Positions 11,550-19,382 of a DNA stretch of 46,114 bases are shown in pieces. Each line of letters starts with the position of its first letter. Positions within the stretch are counted from its first letter, which is position 1. Position numbers and translations under genes: made by a program. Source of the stretch: Thecamonas trahens ATCC 50062 (taxonomy: Eukaryota; Apusozoa; Apusomonadida; Apusomonadidae); assembly GCF_000142905.1 (NCBI RefSeq), contig NW_013657648.1, positions 105,090 through 151,203 on the forward strand, in the 5' to 3' direction. Below the pieces are notes generated by a model. It saw only the letters and a program-made list of their open reading frames with translations, was not told the origin of the DNA and did not search any database.

Positions 11550-11581
11550 CATGATTGGTAAAGAGTGACATGATTGGTAAA
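11544..11581 (+). repeat. 19-base tandem duplication at the sirtuin-YEATS stop codon
   Basis: GAGTGACATGATTGGTAAA occurs twice head to tail (11544-11562, 11563-11581), followed by a third partial start. The first copy contains the TGA stop of the sirtuin-YEATS gene (11547-11549), so the repeat straddles the end of the coding region. The following bases to about 11690 are GGTTGGTGGGCGG-like degenerate repeats. Confidence 0.85.
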
Positions 11582-11725
11582 GAGTGAGTGGTTGGTGGAC
11601 GAGTGAGTGGTTGGTGGGCGGATCATCGAGCAGGTGGTCGGGCCATCGGGGAGGTGGGCGGGCCGTCGGGTTGGTTTGGCGGGCGGCGCCACTCGACGCC
11701 ACGGCCGGTGACCGGCAGGCGGGCG

Positions 11726-13267
11726 ATGGCGGAGTGCAGGGTGGGCATTACATTGTGTGACCTACCTGTCGAGCTTGTCCACCGCATTGCGTTCAAGTGC
11801 GCGGCCGGCGAGGTGGCGCGGCTGTCGGCGACGTGTCGCAGGCTCCACCGCATGCTGCTCGGCTCGGCCTACGGCCGCGACAAGACGCGGGTGCTCAAGG
11901 GGTTGGCCTGGTGCGTGGACGGCGGCTTCGAGCGGGCGGCACGGATGGCGCTGGCCGAGCCGGGCGCAGATCCGGGTGGAGACGACAACGATGCTCTGCG
12001 GACAGCGGCGATGCAGGGCCATGCCGGCATTGTCCGCGCTCTGCTCGCCCATCCGGCAGTCGACGCCACCGTCTTCTTCAACGAGCCGCTCATGTCGGCC
12101 TGCACATACGACCACGCCGACGTCGTCCGCGCCCTGATGGACATGTCCGAGGTCGATGTCACTGCACAGGAGAACCTAGCCATTCGCTCGGCCTGTGCTC
12201 ACGGCTCGATCGACGTTGCTCGCCTCCTCCTCGCCTGTCCAGAGGTTGATCCCGCCGCCTGTGGCGCAGAGGCTCTCGAGTGGGCCATTCGTGGCGGCCA
12301 CCTCGAGTTGGTGGCCGAGCTGGTGGCTGATCCGCGCATTGACGCTGCCGCTGATGGTTCAGCCGCGCTAAGCGTGGCAGCAAGCGTCGGTGAGTGCGGC
12401 ATCGTCACGCTCCTCCTCGAGTGCCCGGGCGTGGATCCCAGCGCCAACAACTCGCAGGCGCTGCAGAATGCATGCGCGGGCGGACACACTCATGTGGTGG
12501 CGGCACTGCTGGAGGACGGGCGGAGTGAAGCTCATGCGGATCGGAATGCGGCACTGCGTCGCGCCGCCGGTCTCGGCCATGGCCGCGTCGTGGAGATGCT
12601 GCTGACAGTTGAAGGCGTGGACGCGAGCGACAAGCACAACGACGCTTTGCGGACGGCGGCGTCCGAGGGCCACGCCGAGGTGGTGGCGCTGCTCATGGCC
12701 TGTCCGAGCGTCGACGCCTCTGACTGCTGGAACGAGGCGATCCGACTCGCCGCCTCTGCCGGACACGCCGACGTGGTGGCTCACCTCATCTTGGACCCGC
12801 GGGTCAAGCCGGGCACCAACAACAACTACGCGCTGCGAACTGCGATAGCCCTCGGTCATGCTGACGTTGTGGCTCTCCTCCTCGCTCATCCCGCGGTCAA
12901 CGTCGACGCGGTGGGCAGCAAGATGCTCCTGATCGCGGCTCAAAACGGCCACGCCGCCGTGGCCCGCATCCTCGCCGCCGACCCACGATGTGCACGATCA
13001 GAAGCCGAGCTCGTCTCTACTGCGAGCCTTGCGCGCAACTGTGGTCACGATGACGTCGCTGAGGCGTGTGAGGCTGCGGCAGTGCGACGATGGGGCGGAG
13101 CGGGACCGAGAGCGGGAGCGGGAGCGGGAGCGGGAGCGGGAGCGGGAGCGGGAGCGGGAGCGGTAGCGGGAGTGGGATGGCGAGCTCGGACGAGTGCTGG
13201 AGCTGGAGCGAGAGCGAAAGTGGGAGCGAGAGTGGGAGCAGCAGTGAATGATGTCCAGTGCGTTTGA
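11726..13267 (+). CDS. F-box / ankyrin-repeat protein
   Basis: Probable substrate receptor of an SCF ubiquitin ligase. The ATG at 11726 (MAECRVG) is chosen because an in-frame upstream extension to 11588 is only repetitive GGW-type sequence. Residues about 10-45 form an F-box (LCDLPVELVHRIAF, then LSATCRRLHRMLL). From 11987 to 13009 there are eleven ankyrin repeats, each exactly 31 residues, with the pattern N-x-A-L-R-x-A-A-x-x-G-H-x-x-V-V-x-x-L-L-x-x-P-x-V-D. The last about 60 residues are a Gly-Ala/Arg tail translated from a GGGAGC hexanucleotide repeat, so the true C terminus may vary. About 513 residues. The target is unknown. Confidence 0.82.
   Translation: MAECRVGITLCDLPVELVHRIAFKCAAGEVARLSATCRRLHRMLLGSAYGRDKTRVLKGLAWCVDGGFERAARMALAEPGADPGGDDNDALRTAAMQGHAGIVRALLAHPAVDATVFFNEPLMSACTYDHADVVRALMDMSEVDVTAQENLAIRSACAHGSIDVARLLLACPEVDPAACGAEALEWAIRGGHLELVAELVADPRIDAAADGSAALSVAASVGECGIVTLLLECPGVDPSANNSQALQNACAGGHTHVVAALLEDGRSEAHADRNAALRRAAGLGHGRVVEMLLTVEGVDASDKHNDALRTAASEGHAEVVALLMACPSVDASDCWNEAIRLAASAGHADVVAHLILDPRVKPGTNNNYALRTAIALGHADVVALLLAHPAVNVDAVGSKMLLIAAQNGHAAVARILAADPRCARSEAELVSTASLARNCGHDDVAEACEAAAVRRWGGAGPRAGAGAGAGAGAGAGAGAVAGVGWRARTSAGAGARAKVGARVGAAVNDVQCV
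11987..13009 (+). repeat. Array of eleven 93-base coding repeats (31-residue ankyrin units)
   Basis: Successive units begin at 11987 and every 93 bases after it with Asn/Ser/Ala codons (NDALRTAAMQGH, NEPLMSACTYDH, NLAIRSACAHGS and so on). I counted 31 residues in each unit I aligned, with no insertion or deletion across all eleven. Canonical ankyrin repeats are 33 residues. Confidence 0.85.
13108..13180 (+). repeat. GGGAGC hexanucleotide microsatellite within the F-box/ankyrin gene
   Basis: About nine near-perfect AGCGGG units, then degenerate copies. Read forward they give Gly-Ala; on the other strand they give an Arg-Ser run that produces a long but spurious antisense frame. Confidence 0.85.
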
Positions 13268-13445
13268 GGAGGGTTGCGTCCGAGGTGGGTGAGGAGGATG
13301 GGTGTGGGTGGGCGCTGCGGTCCGAAAATATTTTTCAGCCATCCGCCGGGTCCACGCCGAGCGCCACCACATTGGTTCAACCGACACGTCGCCAAGGTTG
13401 TCTTGGCGGCGCGACGGCGACACGTCACCGCCAGCAGGAGCAGAC

Positions 13446-14576
13446 ATGGCGGCAGCAGGGGCAGGAGCGGGCGCGGGAGCAGGGACAGGGCCGGCGGTGC
13501 TGTGCGTGGCAGGGTATCTGGCGGTGCGTGGGCGGAAGCGAGTGGGCCGGTGGCGACGGCGGTTCCTGGCGCTGGAGGACACGACGCTGACGGTGTACAA
13601 GAAGGAGGGCAAGAAGGCGCTGGCGACTCTGAGTTTTACCTCTGATGCCCGCGAGACATACATCGAGGACTTGGCGTGTGCGACGCCTCCGGCATCGCCG
13701 GCCAAGGCCGCCAAGGCCGCCGCCAAGGCCGCGCGCGCCGCCGCCAAGGGCAAGGCCAAGCCGTTCCGTGTCTCCATCGGCGGCGTGCTGCTGCGGCTGC
13801 GAGCGCACACGCTCGATGCCAAGACGGCGTGGATGGACATGCTCTCGGCAGCTATCGAGATGGCTGTTGAGCGCGGTGTGCCGTCGCGAACAAACGGCGG
13901 TGTGGCCGGGCCGGGCCCATCTGGCGCGGGGCTTGCAGCCCTGCTCGACGGCGACGACGACGACGACGACGACTTGATGGACGATGACGAGGTCACGGTC
14001 ATGGACTCAGACTCAGACTCAGACTCGGGCATGCATGGCTCGCGCAAGTGGCGGCGTTCGGTGCGCCCGGGCGGGGTGCTGCGCCGGCTGCGACAGAGCT
14101 CGCAGACCTCGGAGTCGCTGAAGCGGGCCGAGGAACGCAACGCCGAGCTAGAGGCGCGAGTCGCCGAGCTCGAGTCGACCAACTCGGCCTTGACGAGCAA
14201 GCTCGCCGCAGCCGAGGAAGACCGCGAACTGCTCGCTGACGAGCTGCGGTCCCGTAGCGCCGAGCATGAGCGGCTAGCGAGTGTCTTCTCGGCTCGCATC
14301 GAGGAGCTCATTGCCGAGCTCTCGGATCGGGACGACGAGTTGGCTCGGCTCAAGGCTGCCGTTGTGCCGCCAGTGTGGATCAAGAACAAGAACCGGAGTG
14401 GGTGCGCCGAGTGCATGCTTCCCTTTACCGTCACCCGGCGACGCCATCACTGCCGGCTCTGCGGCGAGATCTTCTGCGCCAAGTGCTCGGCGCACAAGGT
14501 CCCGCTCCTCCGTGGCAAGAACAAGAGCGTCCGCGCCTGCAACCGATGCGCGCTCCTCGCCAACACCTACTCGTGA
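13446..14576 (+). CDS. PH domain, coiled coil, FYVE-type zinc finger protein
   Basis: 376 residues. The ATG at 13446 (MAAAG, context GCAGACATGG) is preferred over a longer in-frame start at 13302 because the PH domain begins soon after. PH domain: CVAGYLAVRGRKRVGRWRRRFLALEDTTL, strands with an Ala/Lys-rich loop, and a closing helix AKTAWMDMLSAAIEMAVE. An acidic linker follows (seven consecutive Asp, then DSDSDSDS). Residues about 220-300 are a heptad coiled coil (ERNAELEARVAELESTNSAL). The FYVE finger runs from Trp311 to the end with C-x2-C pairs, RRRHHCRLCG and RACNRC. The RRHHCR patch binds PtdIns3P in the family. The WxxD lead motif is WIKN here, so binding may be weaker. Likely an endosomal adaptor recognising two phosphoinositides. 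Confidence 0.88.
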   Translation: MAAAGAGAGAGAGTGPAVLCVAGYLAVRGRKRVGRWRRRFLALEDTTLTVYKKEGKKALATLSFTSDARETYIEDLACATPPASPAKAAKAAAKAARAAAKGKAKPFRVSIGGVLLRLRAHTLDAKTAWMDMLSAAIEMAVERGVPSRTNGGVAGPGPSGAGLAALLDGDDDDDDDLMDDDEVTVMDSDSDSDSGMHGSRKWRRSVRPGGVLRRLRQSSQTSESLKRAEERNAELEARVAELESTNSALTSKLAAAEEDRELLADELRSRSAEHERLASVFSARIEELIAELSDRDDELARLKAAVVPPVWIKNKNRSGCAECMLPFTVTRRRHHCRLCGEIFCAKCSAHKVPLLRGKNKSVRACNRCALLANTYS

Positions 14577-15355
14577 GCGATCGAGCCTGCCTCCGCCGAC
14601 ACTGTCATGATTGCAGCCCAGCATGAACCAATGAAGCAGGAAACAACCAAGATGAGATAATGGTGCTGGCGGCATGCCTCCCGTGATGTAGACATAGTTT
14701 TCAGCGTGTGGCCCAGCTTGTGTGGCGGGAGGGGCGGAGCAAAGGTGTGGCAGACATCTCGAGAGACATGCCAATAGAACGTCCCATGGGACACGATCTA
14801 CGGATCTGAGCGGTGACTCGGATTCACCACAATCCGCGTTTGAGTGTGAAACAAACAAGCCGACGACACCATCACCAACGAGCGCATCCGCACTAAACAT
14901 ATATAGCAATCAACCAAGTCAGAGTACTGCAGCGTCAGCCCCTCCTCCCGCGATATCAGCTTGAACGCCAGTTGGCTCGTCGGCTCGTCGGCTCGGCGGT
15001 TGGTCGGCGGTTGGTTGGTTGGTTGGCGGTTGGTTGGTTGGTTGGTTGGTTGGTTGGTTGGTTGGTTGGTTGGTTGGTTGGTTGGTTGGTCGGCGGCTTG
15101 TCGGCGGTCGGTTGGTTGGTCGGCGGCTTGTCGGCGGTCGGTTGGTTGGTCGGCGGCTTGTCGGCGGTCGGTTGGTTGGTCGGCGGCTTGTCGGCGGCTC
15201 GTCGGCAGGCGCTAAGCAACAACAACATCGATGGCCACTGCACTCGAGGCGCGAGCTGGGGCAGCAGGGATAGTTCCGACAGAGAACAGGGGCGCGAGCA
15301 AGACGGGAGGAGTATACGCTATCCGTGGTAGCAGGTGGTGTGAGGGGAGGTGGAC
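14577..15355. other. Intergenic region, 780 bases, no supported gene
   Basis: Between the FYVE gene stop and the TMEM245-like start. The left part (14580-14960) is unique sequence of lower GC than its surroundings, in which I find no convincing coding pattern on either strand. The right part is the TTGG/30-base minisatellite described separately. Confidence 0.6.
14971..15208. repeat. GGTT tetranucleotide array and 30-base tandem repeats
   Basis: From about 15009 to 15090 the sequence is mostly (GGTT)n with GGCGG interruptions. Three exact 30-base units of CGGCGGCTTGTCGGCGGTCG plus GTTGGTTGGT follow at 15091-15120, 15121-15150 and 15151-15180, then a partial fourth that ends in CTCGTCGG. The 30-base unit appears to have grown out of the tetranucleotide array, because its last ten bases are GGTT repeats. 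Confidence 0.92.
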
Positions 15356-18300
15356 ATGTCGTCGTTCTCTGCCGTCTTCCCGCTAGATACCTCGACCGAA
15401 GCTGGCGTGGCCTCTGTGCGGCAGGCGTACCTCAATGCCTCGGCCATGGCCATCTTTGCCCTTGTGGGCTACACACTGTATCACAAGTACGTAGAGGGGG
15501 AGGGGAGGGTGAGGGGGAGGGGGGAGGGGGGAGGGGGAGAGGGGGGAGGAGGGGGGGGGAGGGGGGGGGGGGGGGGGTCATGGCTGTGGAGGACAGAGGT
15601 CCCACGCCGAGAGCCAGAGCCAAGAGCCAGAGCCATACCCAGCCCAGACTCACATAGCGCACACCCGCACCAAACACATGCACACGTATGGGACTCGCCA
15701 TGGCACCCGCACGGCACACGTGGAATCTGCTCTCTCATGGGATGCCTCATCGCATGTCAGCCTCATCATATTCTCATCCTTCTTCAATCCGCTGCTCTGG
15801 GCCGCCCTCGTCGGCTTTGTCCTGCACTTTGTCAAGCTCCGCGCTGTGCGCTCGGTCCGCACCTACGTCGACTCGGCTGAGCTGTCGGCATCAGTCCACT
15901 CGCTGCCAGCGCTTCTGTATCTGGCTGCACTGCCGCTTGTCCACCTCGCCCATCGTGTCGACGCGCTCTCGACCGCCATCTTTGACTGGATCTGGGCCAT
16001 GATCGAGTGGGCGTGGGCGCTGTCGTGGGCCCATTGCTCGCTGGCGGTGGCTGTCGCTAGTCTTGCGCTCGCTTGCAGCGTCGAACCGTCGACGTATTGG
16101 CTTCTTCATGCCGCGGCGTGCAATCTTGCGCTTGACGCCCACCGGACGCTCCTGTGGCTCGCAGACTGGTCGTGGGCCTACATTCTGCTGTCATGGCTCG
16201 CACTCTTGCTCTTCCGCTTCCGCATCCGTGCACTGGTCAAGCTCCAAGCTGGGCCCGGCCGCGGCGAAGAGCAAAGCGACACAGGCTCGGTCCAGCCGCA
16301 CACCCGCTGGACGCGCTCCCTGCTCAACAGCCTCGACTGGGCTGTGTGCGCGGTGACGTTCACCATCTTCCCGGCCGCTCCGCTCTACGCCTCATGGGGC
16401 TCGCTCTGGTCGACGCTCTCCTCAGGCCTCTGCTGCGGGCTGGTCTACCTCGGCTACCTCCACAACCGCGAGGACGAGCCGGCGACAGCGTGCGGAACGC
16501 CAATCGAAGAGGGCGAGGCCGGCGCCAACGGCACGCCGCTCGACGTCGCTGACCTGCGCACGCCGGCCCAGATGCGCAAGGCGCCTGAGACCATCGACGT
16601 CCAGGTCATGTCGCGAGCGTCGTCACTGGCATCGGCCTACCGGCGGACGGTCGAGCAGGGACACGGGAGCCGGCGTGGCGGGCGGCGGCGGCGGCGGCGA
16701 CGAGCAAAGAGCTCGTCCAAGGTGCATCAGTCGATGTGGTTTGCGCTGCTGTACGTGCTCTGCGCCGCAGTCCTCATCACCCGCTTCCCGCTTTTCCGCA
16801 TCCTGGCCGGCGTCGGCGGCGTCATCGTCGGCGGTCTCGTCGTCGCCAAGGTGGTGACGCGCATCTTGGCTGGGCCGACCGCCTCCTGGTCATCGACCGT
16901 GGCGTACGCGTCGTCGACCCGGGTGGCGAGTGCGGCGGGGCGGGCATGGGCCGACGCGCTCTGGCTCCTCCGCCGCGTCTCGCCGGCGCCGGTGGTTGAG
17001 TTTGTGCGGCTGATGTGGGACGGCGTTGTCTATGCCGACCGAGCCATTGTGGCACAGCTTCGTGACAAGGCCAACGTCCTTGTCACACTCATGCTCATTG
17101 TGGCGTTCTTTGTCACCACCATGGGCGGCGGCACCTTTCTCACCTTTCAGCTCCAGGCCGAGTCGATGGTCATGTTCACCAAGTCGCAGCAGGTGTGGCG
17201 AGCGGCGACGCATGCGCCGCTGGTGGAGCGGGTCTGGTTCGCCTCGGTCGGCGCCCGCGACGCCGTCGCCATGGACGCCGCCTTTGCCTCGGCCTATGAT
17301 GGCGCACGATCCGCCGCGCTCTCCTGGGTTCAATCACGGCTAGAGGAGGCCTTTGGTACAAACGTGAACATCACGTACATCGAGTCGCAGGTCACAGCAT
17401 ACTGGCTCAGCGCCGGTGGCAACGGCAACGGCACGGCTTCGTCCGGCAGCGTATCAGAGCCGCCTGGTGTAGCGAACGGCGGGCGCTCGCCGGGAAGCGG
17501 CGCAGGGCCAGTCCCATCCGAGGCGCCACTGGCGTGGATGGCGTCGATAGTGCGACAGGCGTCGGAGCTCCGCGTCCTGCAGTGGGTTCGTCGGCTTAAG
17601 CTCGCCCAAGTCCGCGAGACGGTGGGCGCGTACTTGAGCTCGATCTCACAGGCAGCGACGTCAACCTTTTCGTTTGTCTCGTTTGTCTTTTGGCTCTCCT
17701 TTGCTGTCCTCAAGGGCACCATTGACATGGCCGTCTCGCTCGTCATCTTCTTCTCCGCGCTCGGCTACTTTCTGGTCTCGGACACCTTCCGGCCGCTCGA
17801 CATTCTGACCTCGTTCTTGCCGACGGCGCAGCTGCAGGCCAAGCTCCGCAAGGACGTGGAAGACACGCTCAACCAGGTATTCCTCGCCTCGATCCTCCTT
17901 GCCTGGTACCACTTCCTGCTCGTGTGGGCCACGTTTGAGTTTGTGGGCGCCGATCTCGTATACATCCCGGCCCTGCTCTCGGCCTCGATGGCAGTCATCC
18001 CCAAGTTCCCGTCGTTCCTCTTTGTTGTCCCGTTTGCCGTCGAGATGTGGCTTGTGCAGGACAAGCCGTACGCCGCACTCTTTGGCATGTTCCTCCCGCA
18101 CCTGCTCGCGTGGTGGTTTGTCGACACTGCCATCCAGGCCTCCATCAAGCGCTCACATCCGTACCTGACCGGCCTCGCCATGGTCGGCGGCCTCTCGCAG
18201 TTTGGCCTGCAAGGCGCCATCTTTGGCCCGCTCCTCGTTTCTATGCTCATGATCGCCACCTCGTTCCTCACCTCGGAGGCCGCGGCCTCGGACGAGTTCA

Positions 18301-18518
18301 TGGCCTCGTTCACTGGCGCAGGCTCGTCGCCCACTCCCCTGCCGCCGCTCGCCTTTCCCACCCCGGCCTCTGCCCCGGCCTCGGGCCCTGTCGCCCTCCG
18401 CAAGCGTGCCGCTCACCAGCGCGCCGCCGCCGCAGACTCGCCACTCGACGTCGTCGCCGCCAGACGCGGCCTCGACGTCGACGAGCTCGCTGCCGAAGGC
18501 GATGCTGTTGAAAAGTGA
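15356..18518 (+). CDS. TMEM245-like polytopic membrane protein (AI-2E transporter superfamily)
   Basis: Exons 15356-15486 and 15761-18518 give 962 residues. The splice joins GYTLYH to NLIIFSSFFNPLLWAALVGFVLHF, and the second part matches the N-terminal PLLWA-x-x-G-x-x-L-H signature of TMEM245. There are many hydrophobic segments: several at 15870-16450, a pair after a basic loop (RRGGRRRRRRRAK) near 16730-16860, one near 17080-17140, and a C-terminal cluster at 17660-18280. The C-terminal block contains DVEDTLNQVFLASILLAWYH, VYIPALLSASMAVIPKFPSF, FVDTAIQASI and HPYLTGLAMVGG followed by GLQGAIFGPLL, the AI-2E/TMEM245 core pattern. Family knowledge: a membrane protein of poorly known function, proposed transporter-like. 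No catalytic residues to assign. Confidence 0.85.
15487..15760 (+). other. Intron of the TMEM245-like gene, with a G-rich tract
   Basis: GTACGTAGAG donor and GCATGTCAG acceptor, 274 bases. The exon 1 remainder AA plus C from exon 2 makes one codon and keeps the frame into LIIFSSFFNPLLW. Bases 15495-15577 are almost pure G with scattered A, ending in a G17-like run. Confidence 0.82.
15495..15577 (+). repeat. Polypurine G-rich tract inside an intron
   Basis: 83 bases of G runs (4 to 18 long) separated by single A or GA and one T, on the coding strand. It could form G-quadruplex or triplex structures in DNA or pre-mRNA. The long homopolymer part may be miscounted in the assembly. Confidence 0.9.
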
Positions 18519-18603
18519 TGGACAAAGGCTCAACTACCTGTCCAATTGCTTCTGTTGCATGCGTGTGTTTGTGTGTTGTGGCTGATTGTGCTACGCGTGT
18601 GCG

Positions 18604-18619
18604 CCCCCCCCCCCCCCCC
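18604..18619. repeat. C16 homopolymer
   Basis: Sixteen consecutive C followed by TCCCTCC, about 85 bases after the TMEM245-like stop codon. Confidence 0.9.
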
Positions 18620-18794
18620 TCCCTCCGCTCTTGCCCAGGCATGTATGGGCTATAACATCCAGAGCGTAGACGCTGCATCCCCCATCATCCCCATCGTCAT
18701 TTGCGCAGCGGCTCGCCGTCCCACCGCCTCGCCGTTGCGTCACTCGAGTTGATGCGCCGTTCGGCAGTTTGCACAAGTTGATGCGATGCCGGCG

Positions 18795-19199
18795 TCACGG
18801 CAGCGAACGGACATGCGGCGCCGACGCCGGGCGGGCGCGGCAGGTGGACGACGAGGACGAGACGGAGCTGCTGCTGGCACTCCTACCTGCTTCTGAGCCA
18901 TGGCTTGCCAGGGATGACAACGATGGGTCCGACCCGTAGATCGGATCGTCGGCATAGTCGGCCGGAGGGCCGGAAGGCAGCGGTGGCGAGTTGAGCAGCC
19001 GGCCTGGCAGCACTTCGTCACACTCGAGCGGAAGGATGCGCATGCGGGCCGGCCGTGGCGGCGACGAGTCGGCATCAAGGCGCCTCAGGCTCATATCACG
19101 TCGCGATGCAAGAGTCGGACTGTGCGGGCTGTGCGGGCTATGCGGGCTGGCCTGCGGACAGGCCTCCGGGGAACTCGGTTGATCTGTCTCCATCGCCAA
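18795..19199 (-). CDS. Possible small Ser/Pro-rich protein, doubtful
   Basis: 134 residues starting MAMETDQPSS. It is disordered and Ser/Pro-rich, with a threefold SPH repeat near residues 19-27 and a central segment (RMRILPLECDEVLPGRLL, then DDPIYGSDPSLSSLASHGSE) that looks more protein-like than the surrounding antisense frames. It lies 183 bases downstream of the RhoGAP stop on the same strand. No domain was recognised. A GTAGG donor candidate after HGSEAG raises the possibility of another exon. It could also be untranslated 3' sequence. Confidence 0.3.
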   Translation of the reverse strand: MAMETDQPSSPEACPQASPHSPHSPHSPTLASRRDMSLRRLDADSSPPRPARMRILPLECDEVLPGRLLNSPPLPSGPPADYADDPIYGSDPSLSSLASHGSEAGRSASSSSVSSSSSTCRARPASAPHVRSLP

Positions 19200-19382
19200 A
19201 GTGTTCCTTGAACACGGGCGGAAGGCTGAGGAGTGAAGTGCTGGCAGACGCCCGGCACCATCTCATCGCATTCTCTCATCTCTCGAGCGTTCTAGCACGC
19301 GTGCGCCGCGGCCGGGTTGGGCTCGGCCTTCTTTATGTCGTGCACTGTGCACGAGGTATCGCGGGTGTCGCGGGTATCGCGG

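Larger units (their letters stand above)
18519..19382. other. Region between the TMEM245-like and RhoGAP genes, convergent 3' ends
   Basis: 864 bases between the two stop codons. It contains a run of 16 C (18604-18619) just downstream of the TMEM245-like gene and a possible small minus-strand gene (18795-19199). Otherwise I see nothing recognisable. Confidence 0.5.

Noticed and set aside
13365-13390. Possible tRNA T-arm (GGTTCAACC-like)
   Set aside because: No acceptor stem, anticodon arm or D-arm could be fitted around it. No tRNA or rRNA was found elsewhere in the window.
12998-14434. 478-residue antisense frame with an Arg-Ser repeat resembling an SR splicing factor
   Set aside because: The Arg-Ser run is the reverse translation of the GGGAGC microsatellite, and the rest is antisense to the PH-FYVE coding region. 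No RNA-binding domain is present.
15091-15200. CRISPR-like repeat array
   Set aside because: Units are contiguous with no unique spacers, and the genome is eukaryotic.
14971-15208. Interstitial telomeric repeat
   Set aside because: The units are GGTT and GGCGG types, not TTAGGG or a known telomeric variant.
14961-15331. Frames of Trp-Leu-Val-Gly or Pro-Thr-Asn-Gln repeats
   Set aside because: Direct translation of the GGTT minisatellite in all frames on both strands, so no coding evidence.
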